Position numbers and translations under genes: made by a program. Positions 1-9,677 of a stretch of 64,000 bases of DNA are shown in pieces. The notes beneath the pieces were generated by a model. That model saw only the letters and a program-made list of their open reading frames with translations, was not told the origin of the DNA and made no database searches. The stretch lies in assembly GCA_017307505.1 (NCBI GenBank), contig JAFKEE010000035.1, positions 62,001 through 126,000 on the forward strand, given 5' to 3'. The stretch is from Acidobacteriota bacterium. Lineage in GTDB: Bacteria; Acidobacteriota; Terriglobia; Bryobacterales; Bryobacteraceae. Position 1 is the first letter of the stretch, and every line of letters starts with the position of its first letter.

Positions 1-346
1 CTGGATTTGTGCGGGCCAGGATGGCCTTCCCCTCGGCCGTCAACCGGTAACCGCGCTCGCGGCGGTCCTTGGACTCCGCCAGTTCGATCCACCGGTTGCG
101 CTGGAGCACCTTGAGATTCCTCGACAGCGTGGTCTTGTCCAGCCCCAGGATGCGCCCTAGAGCCGCCTGGCCCGAGGTATTGATCATGTTGAGCGCGGTC
201 AACAACGAGTATTGCGCCGGCTCCAGCCACGGGCCCATCTCCTGACTGTAGAGTTGGGTGACCAGACGTGCGGCACGCCGCAGGTTGGCACACAGACACT
301 GCAGGTCTGGCAGTGGGCCCGTTTCCGACGGAGACTTCCTGCTCAT
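1..346 (-). CDS. MarR-family transcriptional regulator (3' end beyond the left edge)
   Basis: The frame reads leftward from ATG 346 to the window edge without a stop, giving about 115 residues. The N-terminus carries the motif CANLRRAARLVTQLY, typical of one MarR subfamily. It is followed by a winged-helix region with GRILGLDKTTLSRNLKVLQ as recognition helix and ESKDRRERGYRLTAEGK as the wing, which is the MarR signature. An in-frame TAG lies two codons upstream, so the start is fixed, and AGGAA sits just before it. It begins 12 bases after the stop of a secreted YciI-like gene on the same strand, so the two are probably co-transcribed. Such proteins usually repress neighbouring genes in response to small ligands; the ligand is unknown. 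Confidence 0.85.
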   Translation of the reverse strand, partial: MSRKSPSETGPLPDLQCLCANLRRAARLVTQLYSQEMGPWLEPAQYSLLTALNMINTSGQAALGRILGLDKTTLSRNLKVLQRNRWIELAESKDRRERGYRLTAEGKAILARTNP

Positions 347-358
347 TTCCTAGCCTGC

Positions 359-745
359 TCAGTGCGCGGCTGGGGCAATCAACGCGCGCAATGGCGTCAA
401 CGGGCCCAGAGGCATGTAATCGAATGTCACATAGTGCGCTTTCATCAGGGGCAGCGTCTCCAGAATCGCTTTCGCTTCTTCAACAGATTTGCAGTCCATC
501 AGAAACACAACGCCTTTGCCGTCACCCTTGGCATACCACTGCTCGATCTTCCCGTCCAGGTAAAGCTGGACGGTGTCGCGCACCTCGTCGTGCATGACTG
601 TGGCGATCTGTTCCCGAGTGACGCCGGAATTCACGGAAAGCGTCGCGAGAATGTGAGTAATCTTCGGCGCGGCCGGCGGCTGGGCCTGGAGCCCAAAGGC
701 CGCCATGAGCAGAAGTAGGATACTGCGGCAGGTCGTTAGTTGCAT
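359..745 (-). CDS. Secreted YciI/muconolactone-isomerase-like small protein
   Basis: A 128-residue product read from ATG 745; an in-frame TTG two codons earlier is possible. The first 22 residues form a clean signal peptide (basic start, ILLLLMAAFGLQA, cleavage near AQ). The mature part is about 105 residues with a ferredoxin-like pattern: a strand around KITHILATLSV, a helix TREQIATVMHDEV, then a strand GVVFLMDCKSVEEAKAILETLP. This resembles the dimeric alpha-beta barrel group (YciI, muconolactone isomerase). It lies 12 bases upstream of the MarR gene. No catalytic residues can be pointed to, so function is open. The secretion signal is unusual for this fold. Confidence 0.7.
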   Translation of the reverse strand: MQLTTCRSILLLLMAAFGLQAQPPAAPKITHILATLSVNSGVTREQIATVMHDEVRDTVQLYLDGKIEQWYAKGDGKGVVFLMDCKSVEEAKAILETLPLMKAHYVTFDYMPLGPLTPLRALIAPAAH

Positions 746-929
746 ATACAACCAATATCACGGAAGCTGCGGAATCTGAGCCGAAAACAATGCGCGGAGA
801 AATTTATCTTTCGATTTCCGGAACAGATGTCGAATTCGATCGGCGAGCTTCGACTGTGCTGTAGAATCCACGGAGCCGGCAGGATTCGCTGGGAAACTGA
901 TCGGTTCGACACCGCAAGGAGCAACTCCC

Positions 930-1370
930 ATGAACTCGAGTGTTTCGAAAACCCGCCGAGCAGGCGCGATTCTTGCCGGCTTCGTGTTCGTCGTGGCCAC
1001 CTCCACCGCCGCAGACATGCTGTTTCACGCCACGGGGGTGTTCCCTCCGATGGGCCAGCCGATGTCGAACCCGTTGTTCGCCTTCGCTCTTCTCTATCGC
1101 TGCGTGTTCGCCATCGTGGGCACTTACCTGACGTCCTGGCTGGCGCCGGACTGGGTGATGCCGCAGGCAACCTTGATGGGTGGCGCCGGCCTGCTGGTCT
1201 CCACCTTGGGTGCAATCGCAACCTGGAACCAAGGGCCGCAGTTTGGCCCCCACTGGTACCCCGTATTGCTTGCACTCAGCTCACTGCCCTGTTCCTGGGC
1301 GGGCGCCTGGCTTTTCCATCGGCTGTCGCGCGGAAGAGCGCACTCGACCACAAACCCGAGCCATGCTTAA
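930..1370 (+). CDS. Small integral membrane protein, unrecognised
   Basis: The product has 146 residues, and AGGAG lies 7 bases before ATG 930. Four hydrophobic stretches are visible: roughly residues 10-28, 50-67, 80-97 and 108-125, so it is probably a four-helix inner-membrane protein. The C-terminus (HRLSRGRAHSTTNPSHA) is basic and polar. I do not recognise the family. It lies 49 bases upstream of a VOC-family gene on the same strand and could share its transcript. Confidence 0.7.
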   Translation: MNSSVSKTRRAGAILAGFVFVVATSTAADMLFHATGVFPPMGQPMSNPLFAFALLYRCVFAIVGTYLTSWLAPDWVMPQATLMGGAGLLVSTLGAIATWNQGPQFGPHWYPVLLALSSLPCSWAGAWLFHRLSRGRAHSTTNPSHA

Positions 1371-1419
1371 CAGGCCGAGCCCGATCTCAACTGAATACGA
1401 AACAAGGAGAACCCCACAT

Positions 1420-1893
1420 ATGAACAAAATCACCCCATTCCTCTGGTTTAACGGGCAGGCGGAAGAGGCCGCGAACCTCTATGTTTCCCTGTTCGAGAAC
1501 TCCCGGATCCTGCATGTCTCGCGGTATGGAGATGCCGGCCCGGGGCCGGCGGGCAGCGCCATGACCGTCAATTTCGAATTGGACGGACGGCCGTTCATCG
1601 GTCTCAACGGAGGACCGAACTATGTGTTCACCGAAGCGGTCTCGTTCGTCATCAACTGCAAAACGCAGGCCGAGGTGGACAAGTTCTGGGATGCGCTCAC
1701 CGAAGGCGGAGAAGAGAGACAGTGCGGCTGGTTGAAGGACAGGTTCGGTCTGTCGTGGCAGGTGATTCCGGAGTGCCTCGGCCGCCTGATGGGCGACCCG
1801 GACTCGAAGAGGGCGGGCCGCGTGATGCAGGCCATGTTCAAGATGAAAAAGATTGACATTGCCGCGCTGGAAGCGGCGCACGCCGGGGCATAG
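1420..1893 (+). CDS. VOC-family protein (PhnB/3-demethylubiquinone methyltransferase-like fold)
   Basis: The 157-residue product starts at ATG 1420 with AAGGAGA 8 bases upstream. The opening MNKITPFLWFNGQAEEAANLYVSLF is typical of the PhnB-like VOC group, followed by the paired beta-alpha-beta-beta-beta modules: FELDGRPFIGLNGGPN, then EAVSFVINCKTQAEVDKFWDALTEGGEE, CGWLKDRFGLSWQVIP and a C-terminal helix VMQAMFKMKKIDIAALEAA. Members are often labelled 3-demethylubiquinone-9 3-methyltransferase, but most have no proven activity. The frame stays open upstream to 1180; that part overlaps the preceding membrane gene and has no ribosome site, so it is not used. Confidence 0.88.
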   Translation: MNKITPFLWFNGQAEEAANLYVSLFENSRILHVSRYGDAGPGPAGSAMTVNFELDGRPFIGLNGGPNYVFTEAVSFVINCKTQAEVDKFWDALTEGGEERQCGWLKDRFGLSWQVIPECLGRLMGDPDSKRAGRVMQAMFKMKKIDIAALEAAHAGA

Positions 1894-1942
1894 CCACACA
1901 AAACCAACGGCGGGCGGGATCGGGTGCCACCAGGCCTGCTAA

Positions 1943-2272
1943 TTGATCTACGGAGTCCTCTCCTTCGTTACCGCGCGGCGCACTCAGGAAATGGGAATCC
2001 GGACGGCAATGGGCGCGACCCGCGGAGATCTGATGAAACTGGTCGTGGGAGGAGGATCCGTACCGGTTCTCACGGGCCTCGTGGCCGGCTTCCTGGGAGC
2101 GCTGGGCGTGGCGCGATTCCTGCAATCCATGCTGTTCGCGACGTCTGTCATGGACGCGCTCACGTTGTTCAGCGTGAGCGCGCTCTTCCTCTGCGTTGCC
2201 CTGGCTGCCTGCCTCCTGCCCGCCTGGCGCGCGGCACGGGTGGATCCCATGCCGGCGCTGAGGCAGGAGTAA
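1943..2272 (+). pseudogene. C-terminal remnant of an ADOP/MacB-type ABC transporter permease
   Basis: About 109 residues match only the last FtsX-like segment of acidobacterial duplicated orphan permeases. It opens with IYGVLSFVTARRTQEMGIR and TAMGATRGDLMKLVVGGG, continues with two membrane helices, and ends with the characteristic WRAARVDPMPALRQE. Full-length family members have about 800 residues. A TAA stop lies immediately before the first matching codon and no earlier part of the gene can be seen in the preceding 50 bases. The only start is a TTG without a ribosome site. It is most likely a decayed fragment left after deletion of the 5' part. Confidence 0.75.
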
Positions 2273-2299
2273 GGCGGTCAAGCCAAACGTCGTCGAATA

Positions 2300-3679
<1,380 letters not shown>

Positions 3680-3791
3680 TCAACGGGGCCAAAGATACTC
3701 TCCAGACGGGATGGGTTCCGTCACTCGCCCGCCGCATACTGGACGCATCCAAGAGAGGCAGTAGTGCAACGGTCGATCGGAAGGGACGAAG

Positions 3792-4106
3792 ATGCGGAAC
3801 CTGGTGATCAAACGAGCGCTGTTCATTTTTCTGTTGGTGATTGGTGTCCTGGCCGGCATTGAGGCCTGGCACGTGATGAGGCATCCGAGTACGAGCCTGT
3901 TTCTGTTCTCGGGCCTGTTCGTTGCCGGACCGGTCTACTGGGCCTTGTTTGTATGGCTGTGGTTGAAATACGACCTCACCGGGCCAGTCATGGACGTGAC
4001 GAGCCCCCGCCAGGCCAGCGAAACGGAGGAGACCGAGGAGTGGCGCAGATCCTCGGTGCTGGCCATTCGCCACAGCGCCATCCATGGGCGGAAGCTGATC
4101 GGCTAG
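3792..4106 (+). CDS. Small two-helix membrane protein, unrecognised
   Basis: A 104-residue product with GGAAGGGACGAAG before ATG 3792. Residues 8-26 (ALFIFLLVIGVLAGIEAW) and 36-58 (SLFLFSGLFVAGPVYWALFVWLW) are membrane helices. The C-terminal 45 residues are polar and charged (SETEETEEWRRSSV). No family was recognised. It is followed by a strong hairpin at 4136-4161, so it is probably a single-gene transcript. Confidence 0.65.
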   Translation: MRNLVIKRALFIFLLVIGVLAGIEAWHVMRHPSTSLFLFSGLFVAGPVYWALFVWLWLKYDLTGPVMDVTSPRQASETEETEEWRRSSVLAIRHSAIHGRKLIG

Positions 4107-4135
4107 CCACGCCCGGCTGGGTGGACCAACGCACT

Positions 4136-4161
4136 CCGGGCAGGAAATAGTACCTGCCCGG
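4136..4161 (+). terminator. Terminator hairpin between convergent genes
   Basis: CCGGGCAGG (4136-4144) pairs perfectly with CCTGCCCGG (4153-4161) around an 8-base AT-rich loop; CAC/GTG bases extend the stem outward. There is no long T-tract. It lies 30 bases after the small membrane protein gene and 142 bases beyond the stop of the converging gene. Confidence 0.6.
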
Positions 4162-4302
4162 GGTGTGGCAATCCCTCGAACTCACTCCGGAGAGATCTCG
4201 CCAGCGGACCCGTCCGCCGCTCCTCGACAACAGGTGTATCTCGACGCGGCCAAGGCGCATACCCGCCTTGCTCTCATTCCACGCGCCGCAGCTCGCCCTG
4301 CT

Positions 4303-4785
4303 TCAGCGTTTGTACCCGATCTTGCGCAGCAGGCTGTGGCGCCACTCGACATCCGCCGGCCCCTCGACGCCCTTCGGCTTCTCGCCGTCAATGACACCCA
4401 GCACGCCCCGTCCCTGCGCGGTTTCCGCCACGATCACTTCCACGGGGTTGGCCGTCGCACAGAATAAACCCACCACCTCCGGCACGTCCTTGATGCGGGA
4501 AAGCAGGTTGATGGGATACCCTTCTCGCATACAGATGACGAAAGTGTGCCCCGCGGCCACTGCCTGCGCGTTCTGAATCGCCATCTCCTTCAGGGCCTCA
4601 TCGTTGCCGTCGGCGCGAATCAGACAGGCGCCGGAGGCCTCGCAGAACGCGATGCCAAACTTCAACTGAGGCACCGTGTTCACAATCGCTTCGTAGATAT
4701 CCTCGACGGTCTTGATGAAGTGGCTCTGGCCGACAATGATGTTGCCATCTTCGGGAATGCTCAGACGGACTGGTTTCAGCTCCAT
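4303..4785 (-). CDS. Adenosine-specific-kinase-family protein
   Basis: A 160-residue protein from ATG 4785; the frame stays open upstream but runs into the divergent M28 gene, and [20 protein letters not shown] is the usual N-terminus. Conserved stretches include [83 protein letters not shown] and a basic C-terminus. These match the compact archaeal/bacterial family annotated as adenosine-specific kinase, known mainly from structural genomics. The family name rests on thin biochemical evidence, so the actual substrate should be treated as unknown. Confidence 0.82.
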   Translation of the reverse strand: MELKPVRLSIPEDGNIIVGQSHFIKTVEDIYEAIVNTVPQLKFGIAFCEASGACLIRADGNDEALKEMAIQNAQAVAAGHTFVICMREGYPINLLSRIKDVPEVVGLFCATANPVEVIVAETAQGRGVLGVIDGEKPKGVEGPADVEWRHSLLRKIGYKR

Positions 4786-4825
4786 GGCAACGAATATGGT
4801 AACGCGTCGGTTATCCTGACTCCAT

Positions 4826-6394
4826 ATGCGTCTCGCTCTGCTCCTACTCGCCAGCGCTCTCCTCATTACCGCCGAAGAGCGCATCAATTCGGACATCAAC
4901 CAGAAGCTCCGTAAGGAAGAGGCTGCCAGTTCGCAGGTCATGAAGACCTTGCACATGCTCACTGACCGTTACGGCCCTCGGCTTACGGGTTCGCCCAATC
5001 ACGAGGCGGCAGCCAGGTGGGCGCGCGACAGGATGACAGAGTGGGGTCTCAAGAACGCCCACTTGGAACCGTGGGACTTCGGACATCCGGGCTGGCTCAA
5101 CGAACGGGCCACCGGCTTCGTCACCGCCCCGGTGAAAGACAACCTCGTGTTCGAAGTGCTCTCCTGGACCCCTTCCACCAAGGGCGCGGCGAAATCGCTG
5201 GCCATTCTCCTGGAGCCGCCCAAGACGCCCACCCAGGAAGAACTCGCCGGCTGGCTGGCCGCCAACAAGGATAAGGTGAGTGGACGCATCGTCATGGTGG
5301 GCAAGCCCGCGGTGATCCCCGTCAACTTCACCGCCGTGGCGAAGAGGATGGACGACGAAGCCCTGCAGCGCCGCCTGTCCGGCCAGGGCGGACCCGGCGG
5401 TCCCAACCGCACACCGCCCGCCAAGCCCGAACCCGGCAAGCTCACTGCGGCTCAGGTGAATTCACAACTGGATGAATGGCTGGCCGCCAATGGAGCCCTG
5501 GTCCGCGTCAATGACGCCGCCATGGCCCACGGCATGGTCCGCGCCTTCAATAACCGCTCCTACGACCTGACGAAAGTGGTGCCAACGGTGGTCCTCCGCA
5601 ACGAGGACTACGGCCGCATCGCGCGCCTGCTGGACGACGGCGAAAAGGTCGAACTGGAGTTTGACATCACCAATCAGGTCTATCCGGAAGGGAAGACAAC
5701 TTACAACGTCGTCGCCGAGATTCCGGGCACCGACAAGGCGGAGGAAGTGGTGATGCTGGGCGGCCACCTCGATTCCTGGCATTCGGCCACCGGCGCGACA
5801 GACAACGGCATCGGCTCCTCCATGATGATGGAGGCCGCACGGCTGATCCAGACCTTGGGAATCAGGCCGCGCCGCACCATCCGCATCGCTCTCTGGAGCG
5901 CGGAAGAGCAGGGTCTCCTCGGTTCGCAGGCTTATGTGAAGGAACACTTCGGCACGTTTGAAGAGCCGAAGGCCGAGTTCGGCAAGCTGGTCGCCTATTT
6001 CAATATCGACAGCGGCACCGGCCGGGTGCGCATGGCCAACGTATTCGGTCCGCAGGAAGCGGCCGACGTCCTGAAGTCCGCGCTGGATCCCTTCGCCGAC
6101 CTCGGAGTCGCCGGTGCCTCTGCCAGCAAAAGCCGCCGCACTGGTGGTACCGACAGCACTTCGTTCAATGCCGCCGGCCTGGCAGGTATCGGACTCGGTC
6201 AGGACCCCATCGAATACTTCGGCACCACCTGGCACACCAATCTGGATACGTATGAGCGCATCGTGCCGGAAGATGCCATGAACGCATCCGTCGTCATTGC
6301 CGGAGCCGTGTGGCACCTGGCGAATCGAGACGAGATGCTGCCGCGGTTCTCCAAGGAACAGATGCCGGAACCGGTGACGCCCAGCCGGGACTAG
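4826..6394 (+). CDS. Secreted M28-family zinc aminopeptidase
   Basis: The product has 522 residues and a signal peptide ([18 protein letters not shown]). An inserted PA-like region lies at about 100-290. The M28 catalytic part shows all the zinc and catalytic residues: [19 protein letters not shown] (His314, Asp316, Asp326), [10 protein letters not shown] (Glu360/361), an aspartate in [10 protein letters not shown] (Asp395) and the final histidine in [13 protein letters not shown]. Family members remove N-terminal amino acids from peptides in the periplasm or outside the cell. It is a single gene, divergent from the adenosine-kinase-like gene with 40 bases between, and ends in a terminator at 6420-6444. 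Confidence 0.93.
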   Translation: MRLALLLLASALLITAEERINSDINQKLRKEEAASSQVMKTLHMLTDRYGPRLTGSPNHEAAARWARDRMTEWGLKNAHLEPWDFGHPGWLNERATGFVTAPVKDNLVFEVLSWTPSTKGAAKSLAILLEPPKTPTQEELAGWLAANKDKVSGRIVMVGKPAVIPVNFTAVAKRMDDEALQRRLSGQGGPGGPNRTPPAKPEPGKLTAAQVNSQLDEWLAANGALVRVNDAAMAHGMVRAFNNRSYDLTKVVPTVVLRNEDYGRIARLLDDGEKVELEFDITNQVYPEGKTTYNVVAEIPGTDKAEEVVMLGGHLDSWHSATGATDNGIGSSMMMEAARLIQTLGIRPRRTIRIALWSAEEQGLLGSQAYVKEHFGTFEEPKAEFGKLVAYFNIDSGTGRVRMANVFGPQEAADVLKSALDPFADLGVAGASASKSRRTGGTDSTSFNAAGLAGIGLGQDPIEYFGTTWHTNLDTYERIVPEDAMNASVVIAGAVWHLANRDEMLPRFSKEQMPEPVTPSRD

Positions 6395-6419
6395 ACCCCG
6401 TCAACCAAACGGAACAGGG

Positions 6420-6444
6420 AAGGGCTGGCGATCTGCCGGCCCTT
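6420..6444 (+). terminator. Rho-independent terminator of the M28 peptidase gene
   Basis: AAGGGC (6420-6425) pairs with GCCCTT (6439-6444) and GGC with GCC inside it, followed by ACTTTTTCT on the plus strand. The hairpin overlaps the last codon of the converging ABC-F gene. Confidence 0.75.
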
Positions 6445-8068
6445 ACTTTTTCTCCTGGGTCTGCGCCGCCTGATACTCTTCGTAGGTTCCCGGGAAGTCT
6501 TCGATCTTGCCGTGGTCGAAGTGCCAGATGCGCGTGGCCACTTCATCGATGACATCGTGATCGTGCGTCACCAGCAGCACCGTGCCTTCATACTTCTGCA
6601 GCGCGATGTTCAGCGCATTGATCGATTCCAGGTCCAGGTGGTTGGTGGGTTCGTCCAGCACCAGCAGGTTCGGCTTCTGCAGCATCAACCGGCAGAAGAT
6701 GATGCGCGCCGCCTCGCCGCCCGACAAAGCCTGCGTGGGCTTCAAGGCGTCGTCGCCGCTGAACAGCATCTGTCCCAGCAACCCGCGCAGCTCTTCCTGC
6801 GATGCCCGCGGATCGAACTGGTAGAGCCATTCGATCACCGTCATACCGTGCTGGATCGACTCGCGGTGGTCCTGCGCGAAGTAGCCCACGGAGACCTCGT
6901 GGCCCCACGTCACCGTGCCGGCATCGATCGCGAACGCCCGGTCCGAATCGTCAATGCCGCCCGGCGCATTGCGCAGCAGGCTGCGCAGCATGGTCGTCTT
7001 ACCGCAGCCGTTGCGGCCCATCAGCGCGATCTTCTCGCCGCGCGAAACCTTGGCCGAGAACTTCGAAATCACCTGCAGCTCATCGTAGGACTTCGCCAGC
7101 CCCTGGACTTCCAGCGGATGGCGGCCCGACGGGCGCTCAATCTGGAACCGGATGAACGGCCGCTGGATGTTCGACCGCGCCAGTTCGGCGTTCTGCAGCC
7201 GTTCCACTTCCTTCTTGCGCGACGTCACCTGGCTCGATCGCGTACCGGCCGAAAACCGCGCGATGAACTCGTTCAATTGCGCAATCTTCTTCTCGCGCTG
7301 CTCGTTCTGCGCCTCGATGCGAGACCGGATCTGCGTCTTGGCCAGCACCATGTCGTCGTAGCCGCCGGTGTAGGTGATCACCGTCTCATAGTCGATATCG
7401 GCCGTGTGCGTGCACACGCTGTTGAGGAAATGTCGGTCGTGCGAAATGACGATGAGCAGCCCCTCGTACTTGCACAGGTAATCCTGCAGCCAGTGCACCG
7501 AATCCAGATCGAGGTGGTTGGTCGGTTCGTCCAGCAGCAACACTTCCGGACTCCCGAACAACGCCTGCGCCAGCAGCACGCGCACCTTCTGGCCGCCCTG
7601 CAGTTCGCCCATGCGGCGCTCGTGCAATTCGTCTTCGACACCCAGGCCCGACAGGAGAATGGCCGCGTCGCTCTCGGCGCTGTAACCGCCCTCTTCGCCA
7701 ACCACGCCTTCCAGTTCACCCAGACGCATCCCGTCGTCATCCGTCAGCAGCGCGGGATCCTTCTCATACAACGCTTCCCGCTCCTGCATGGCCTGCCAGA
7801 GCGGGGCATTGCCCATGATCACTACATCGAGAACACGATGCTCATCGAAGGCGAACTGATCCTGCCGCAACACACCCAGGCGTTTGGGCCGGGTCACCGT
7901 CCCCTTGAAGGCATCCAGTTCGCCGGTGAGGATCTTCATCAGCGTCGACTTCCCCGCCCCATTCGGCCCGGAAATCGCATAGCGCCGTCCGGGCAGAAAC
8001 GTAGTCGTGACGTCTTCGAACAGAATCTTGGCGCCGAAGCGCATGGTGAGGTTGTTGACGGAAATCAA
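6443..8068 (-). CDS. ABC-F family ATPase, YbiT-like
   Basis: A 541-residue protein of two tandem ABC domains without membrane segments, the ABC-F layout. The first domain has Walker A GPNGAGKST (34-42), a signature around LQGGQKVRVLLAQALF and LLLDEPTNHLD. The second has GRNGCGKTT, LSGGEAARIIFCRLML and LLVLDEPTNHLDLES. The stretch RLGVLRQDQFAFDEHRVLDVVIMG is close to E. coli YbiT. ABC-F proteins bind the ribosomal E site and adjust translation or confer resistance. The start is a TTG at 8068 with a weak ribosome site; an ATG at codon 9 is the alternative, but it would cut into the first strand. Confidence 0.92.
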   Translation of the reverse strand: MISVNNLTMRFGAKILFEDVTTTFLPGRRYAISGPNGAGKSTLMKILTGELDAFKGTVTRPKRLGVLRQDQFAFDEHRVLDVVIMGNAPLWQAMQEREALYEKDPALLTDDDGMRLGELEGVVGEEGGYSAESDAAILLSGLGVEDELHERRMGELQGGQKVRVLLAQALFGSPEVLLLDEPTNHLDLDSVHWLQDYLCKYEGLLIVISHDRHFLNSVCTHTADIDYETVITYTGGYDDMVLAKTQIRSRIEAQNEQREKKIAQLNEFIARFSAGTRSSQVTSRKKEVERLQNAELARSNIQRPFIRFQIERPSGRHPLEVQGLAKSYDELQVISKFSAKVSRGEKIALMGRNGCGKTTMLRSLLRNAPGGIDDSDRAFAIDAGTVTWGHEVSVGYFAQDHRESIQHGMTVIEWLYQFDPRASQEELRGLLGQMLFSGDDALKPTQALSGGEAARIIFCRLMLQKPNLLVLDEPTNHLDLESINALNIALQKYEGTVLLVTHDHDVIDEVATRIWHFDHGKIEDFPGTYEEYQAAQTQEKK

Positions 8069-8272
8069 GGAATTACCATTTTAGCGAAAATGCCCATTTT
8101 TCGCTAGTTTTCGAAACCTGGGCCACCGCACCCGCTTCCAACGCATAGACGGGAAAGAGCGCCGCCCCGCCCCAATCCCGTATCATGCGAGGCATCAGGA
8201 TACGTTGGGCATCCCGCGGGCAAGCAGCAAACCCGCACCTCGCTCGAGCCGGACATCGTAACGGGAGGGGAC

Positions 8273-9595
8273 TTGAGCAGAAACTCTCTACGGGCAAGGG
8301 CGGAAAAAGGTGCCCTCGTTCTCCGCGGCCACTTTCGCCGCTTCTTCTCTGAACTTGGGCCGGGCCTCATCACCGGTGCCGCCGATGACGATCCCTCCGG
8401 CATCTCCACCTACTCCGTGACGGGTGCCGCCTTCGGCTACCAACCGCTGTGGACGGCGCTCTTCACCTTCCCCCTCATGGCGGCCGTACAGGTCATGTGC
8501 GCCCGTCTGGGGATGGTCACCGGCCGGGGACTCGCCAGTATCATCCGCCGGCACTACCCGCGCTGGGTACTATGGATCGCCTGCCTCCTGCTGCTCATCG
8601 CCAACGTCGTCAACATCGCGGCCGACCTTGGCGGCATGGCCGACGTCACGCAGCTCCTCACCGGAGTCAGAGCCATCTACTGGACCCCCGCTTACGCCCT
8701 GTTTATCGCCGGCATGCTCTTCTGGACCAGCTACCGCACCATCGTGCGCATCTTCAAATGGCTCACACTGGCCCTTTTCGCCTACATTGCCGCCGCGATC
8801 CTCGCGCATCCCGATTGGGCCGCCGTCCTCCGCGCAACCCTGATCCCCAGCGTCCAGTGGTCGGCCTCCTTCTGGGCCACGCTGGTGGGGATCCTCGGTA
8901 CCACCATCTCGCCTTACCTCTTCTTCTGGCAGGCCGCCCAGGAGGTCGAAGAGGAGAAAGCCGAGGGACGAGTGACGGTGAAGCAGCGCGAAGGCGCCTC
9001 GAGGAAGGAACTCCTACGCTCTCGCAATGACGTCCTCACCGGAATGTTCTTCTCCAATCTGGTGATGTACTTCATCATCCTGACGTCGGCCGCCACCCTG
9101 CACGCGCATGGCACTACTTCCATCGCAACAGCCAAGGACGCGGCCGAGGCCCTGCGGCCCTTCGCCGGAGCCGGTGCCTACTGGCTCTTTAGCCTGGGCC
9201 TGATCGGCGCGGGCATGCTCGGAGTACCCGTATTGGCCGGCTCCTGCGCCTACGCCATCGCGGAAGCCGCTAACTGGGTGGGCTCTCTGGAGGTGCATCC
9301 GCCGCTGGCCCACGGCTTCTATGGCGTGATCACGGTCGCCATGTCCGTAGGACTCGCCCTGAACTACGCCGGGCTCGATGCCGTCCGGATGCTATTCTGG
9401 TCCGCTGTTGTGAATGGCATCCTCGCTCCGCCGCTGTTGATCTTGGTCATCTTGCTCACCAGCCGCGCGGACATTATGGGGGAACACCGCAACGGACCGC
9501 TCCTCCGCTCTCTTGGCTGGACATGCGCCATCACCATGATCGCCGCCAGCCTCCTGATGCTGGGGAGTTCATTCATTGGCGGAAGCAGCCACTGA
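8273..9595 (+). CDS. NRAMP-related divalent metal transporter
   Basis: The 440-residue product has 11 or so hydrophobic segments, starting at TTG 8273 with GGAGGGG just upstream. The first helix region GPGLITGAADDDPSGISTYS corresponds to the NRAMP metal-binding loop, but reads DPSG instead of DPGN. The second metal motif, MPH in helix 6 of classical NRAMPs, is replaced by ISPYLFFWQ. A charged loop of about 35 residues (EVEEEKAEGRVTVKQREG) follows. The fold assignment is firm; the substrate is not, since the methionine that selects Mn/Fe over Mg/Ca is missing. It could belong to the NRAMP-related branch that moves other divalent ions. Confidence 0.85.
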   Translation: MSRNSLRARAEKGALVLRGHFRRFFSELGPGLITGAADDDPSGISTYSVTGAAFGYQPLWTALFTFPLMAAVQVMCARLGMVTGRGLASIIRRHYPRWVLWIACLLLLIANVVNIAADLGGMADVTQLLTGVRAIYWTPAYALFIAGMLFWTSYRTIVRIFKWLTLALFAYIAAAILAHPDWAAVLRATLIPSVQWSASFWATLVGILGTTISPYLFFWQAAQEVEEEKAEGRVTVKQREGASRKELLRSRNDVLTGMFFSNLVMYFIILTSAATLHAHGTTSIATAKDAAEALRPFAGAGAYWLFSLGLIGAGMLGVPVLAGSCAYAIAEAANWVGSLEVHPPLAHGFYGVITVAMSVGLALNYAGLDAVRMLFWSAVVNGILAPPLLILVILLTSRADIMGEHRNGPLLRSLGWTCAITMIAASLLMLGSSFIGGSSH

Positions 9596-9677
9596 TCCAG
9601 CTGATTTCTAGTGCGCGTGCCCCAGCCCGACCACCCATCCGCGCTAGTCTGAATACCATGACTCTGGTGCTTCCCCA

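Noticed and set aside
3740-3790. A SAM-riboswitch-like stretch (ATCCAAGAGAGGCAG) near metY
   Set aside because: It lies on the plus strand, facing the small membrane gene rather than metY, is too short for an S-box and lacks the other conserved stems.
6512-8107. A long plus-strand open frame across the ABC-F gene
   Set aside because: It is antisense to an intact ABC-F ATPase with all motifs, and the translation is rich in Arg, His and Gln as expected from reversed high-GC codons.
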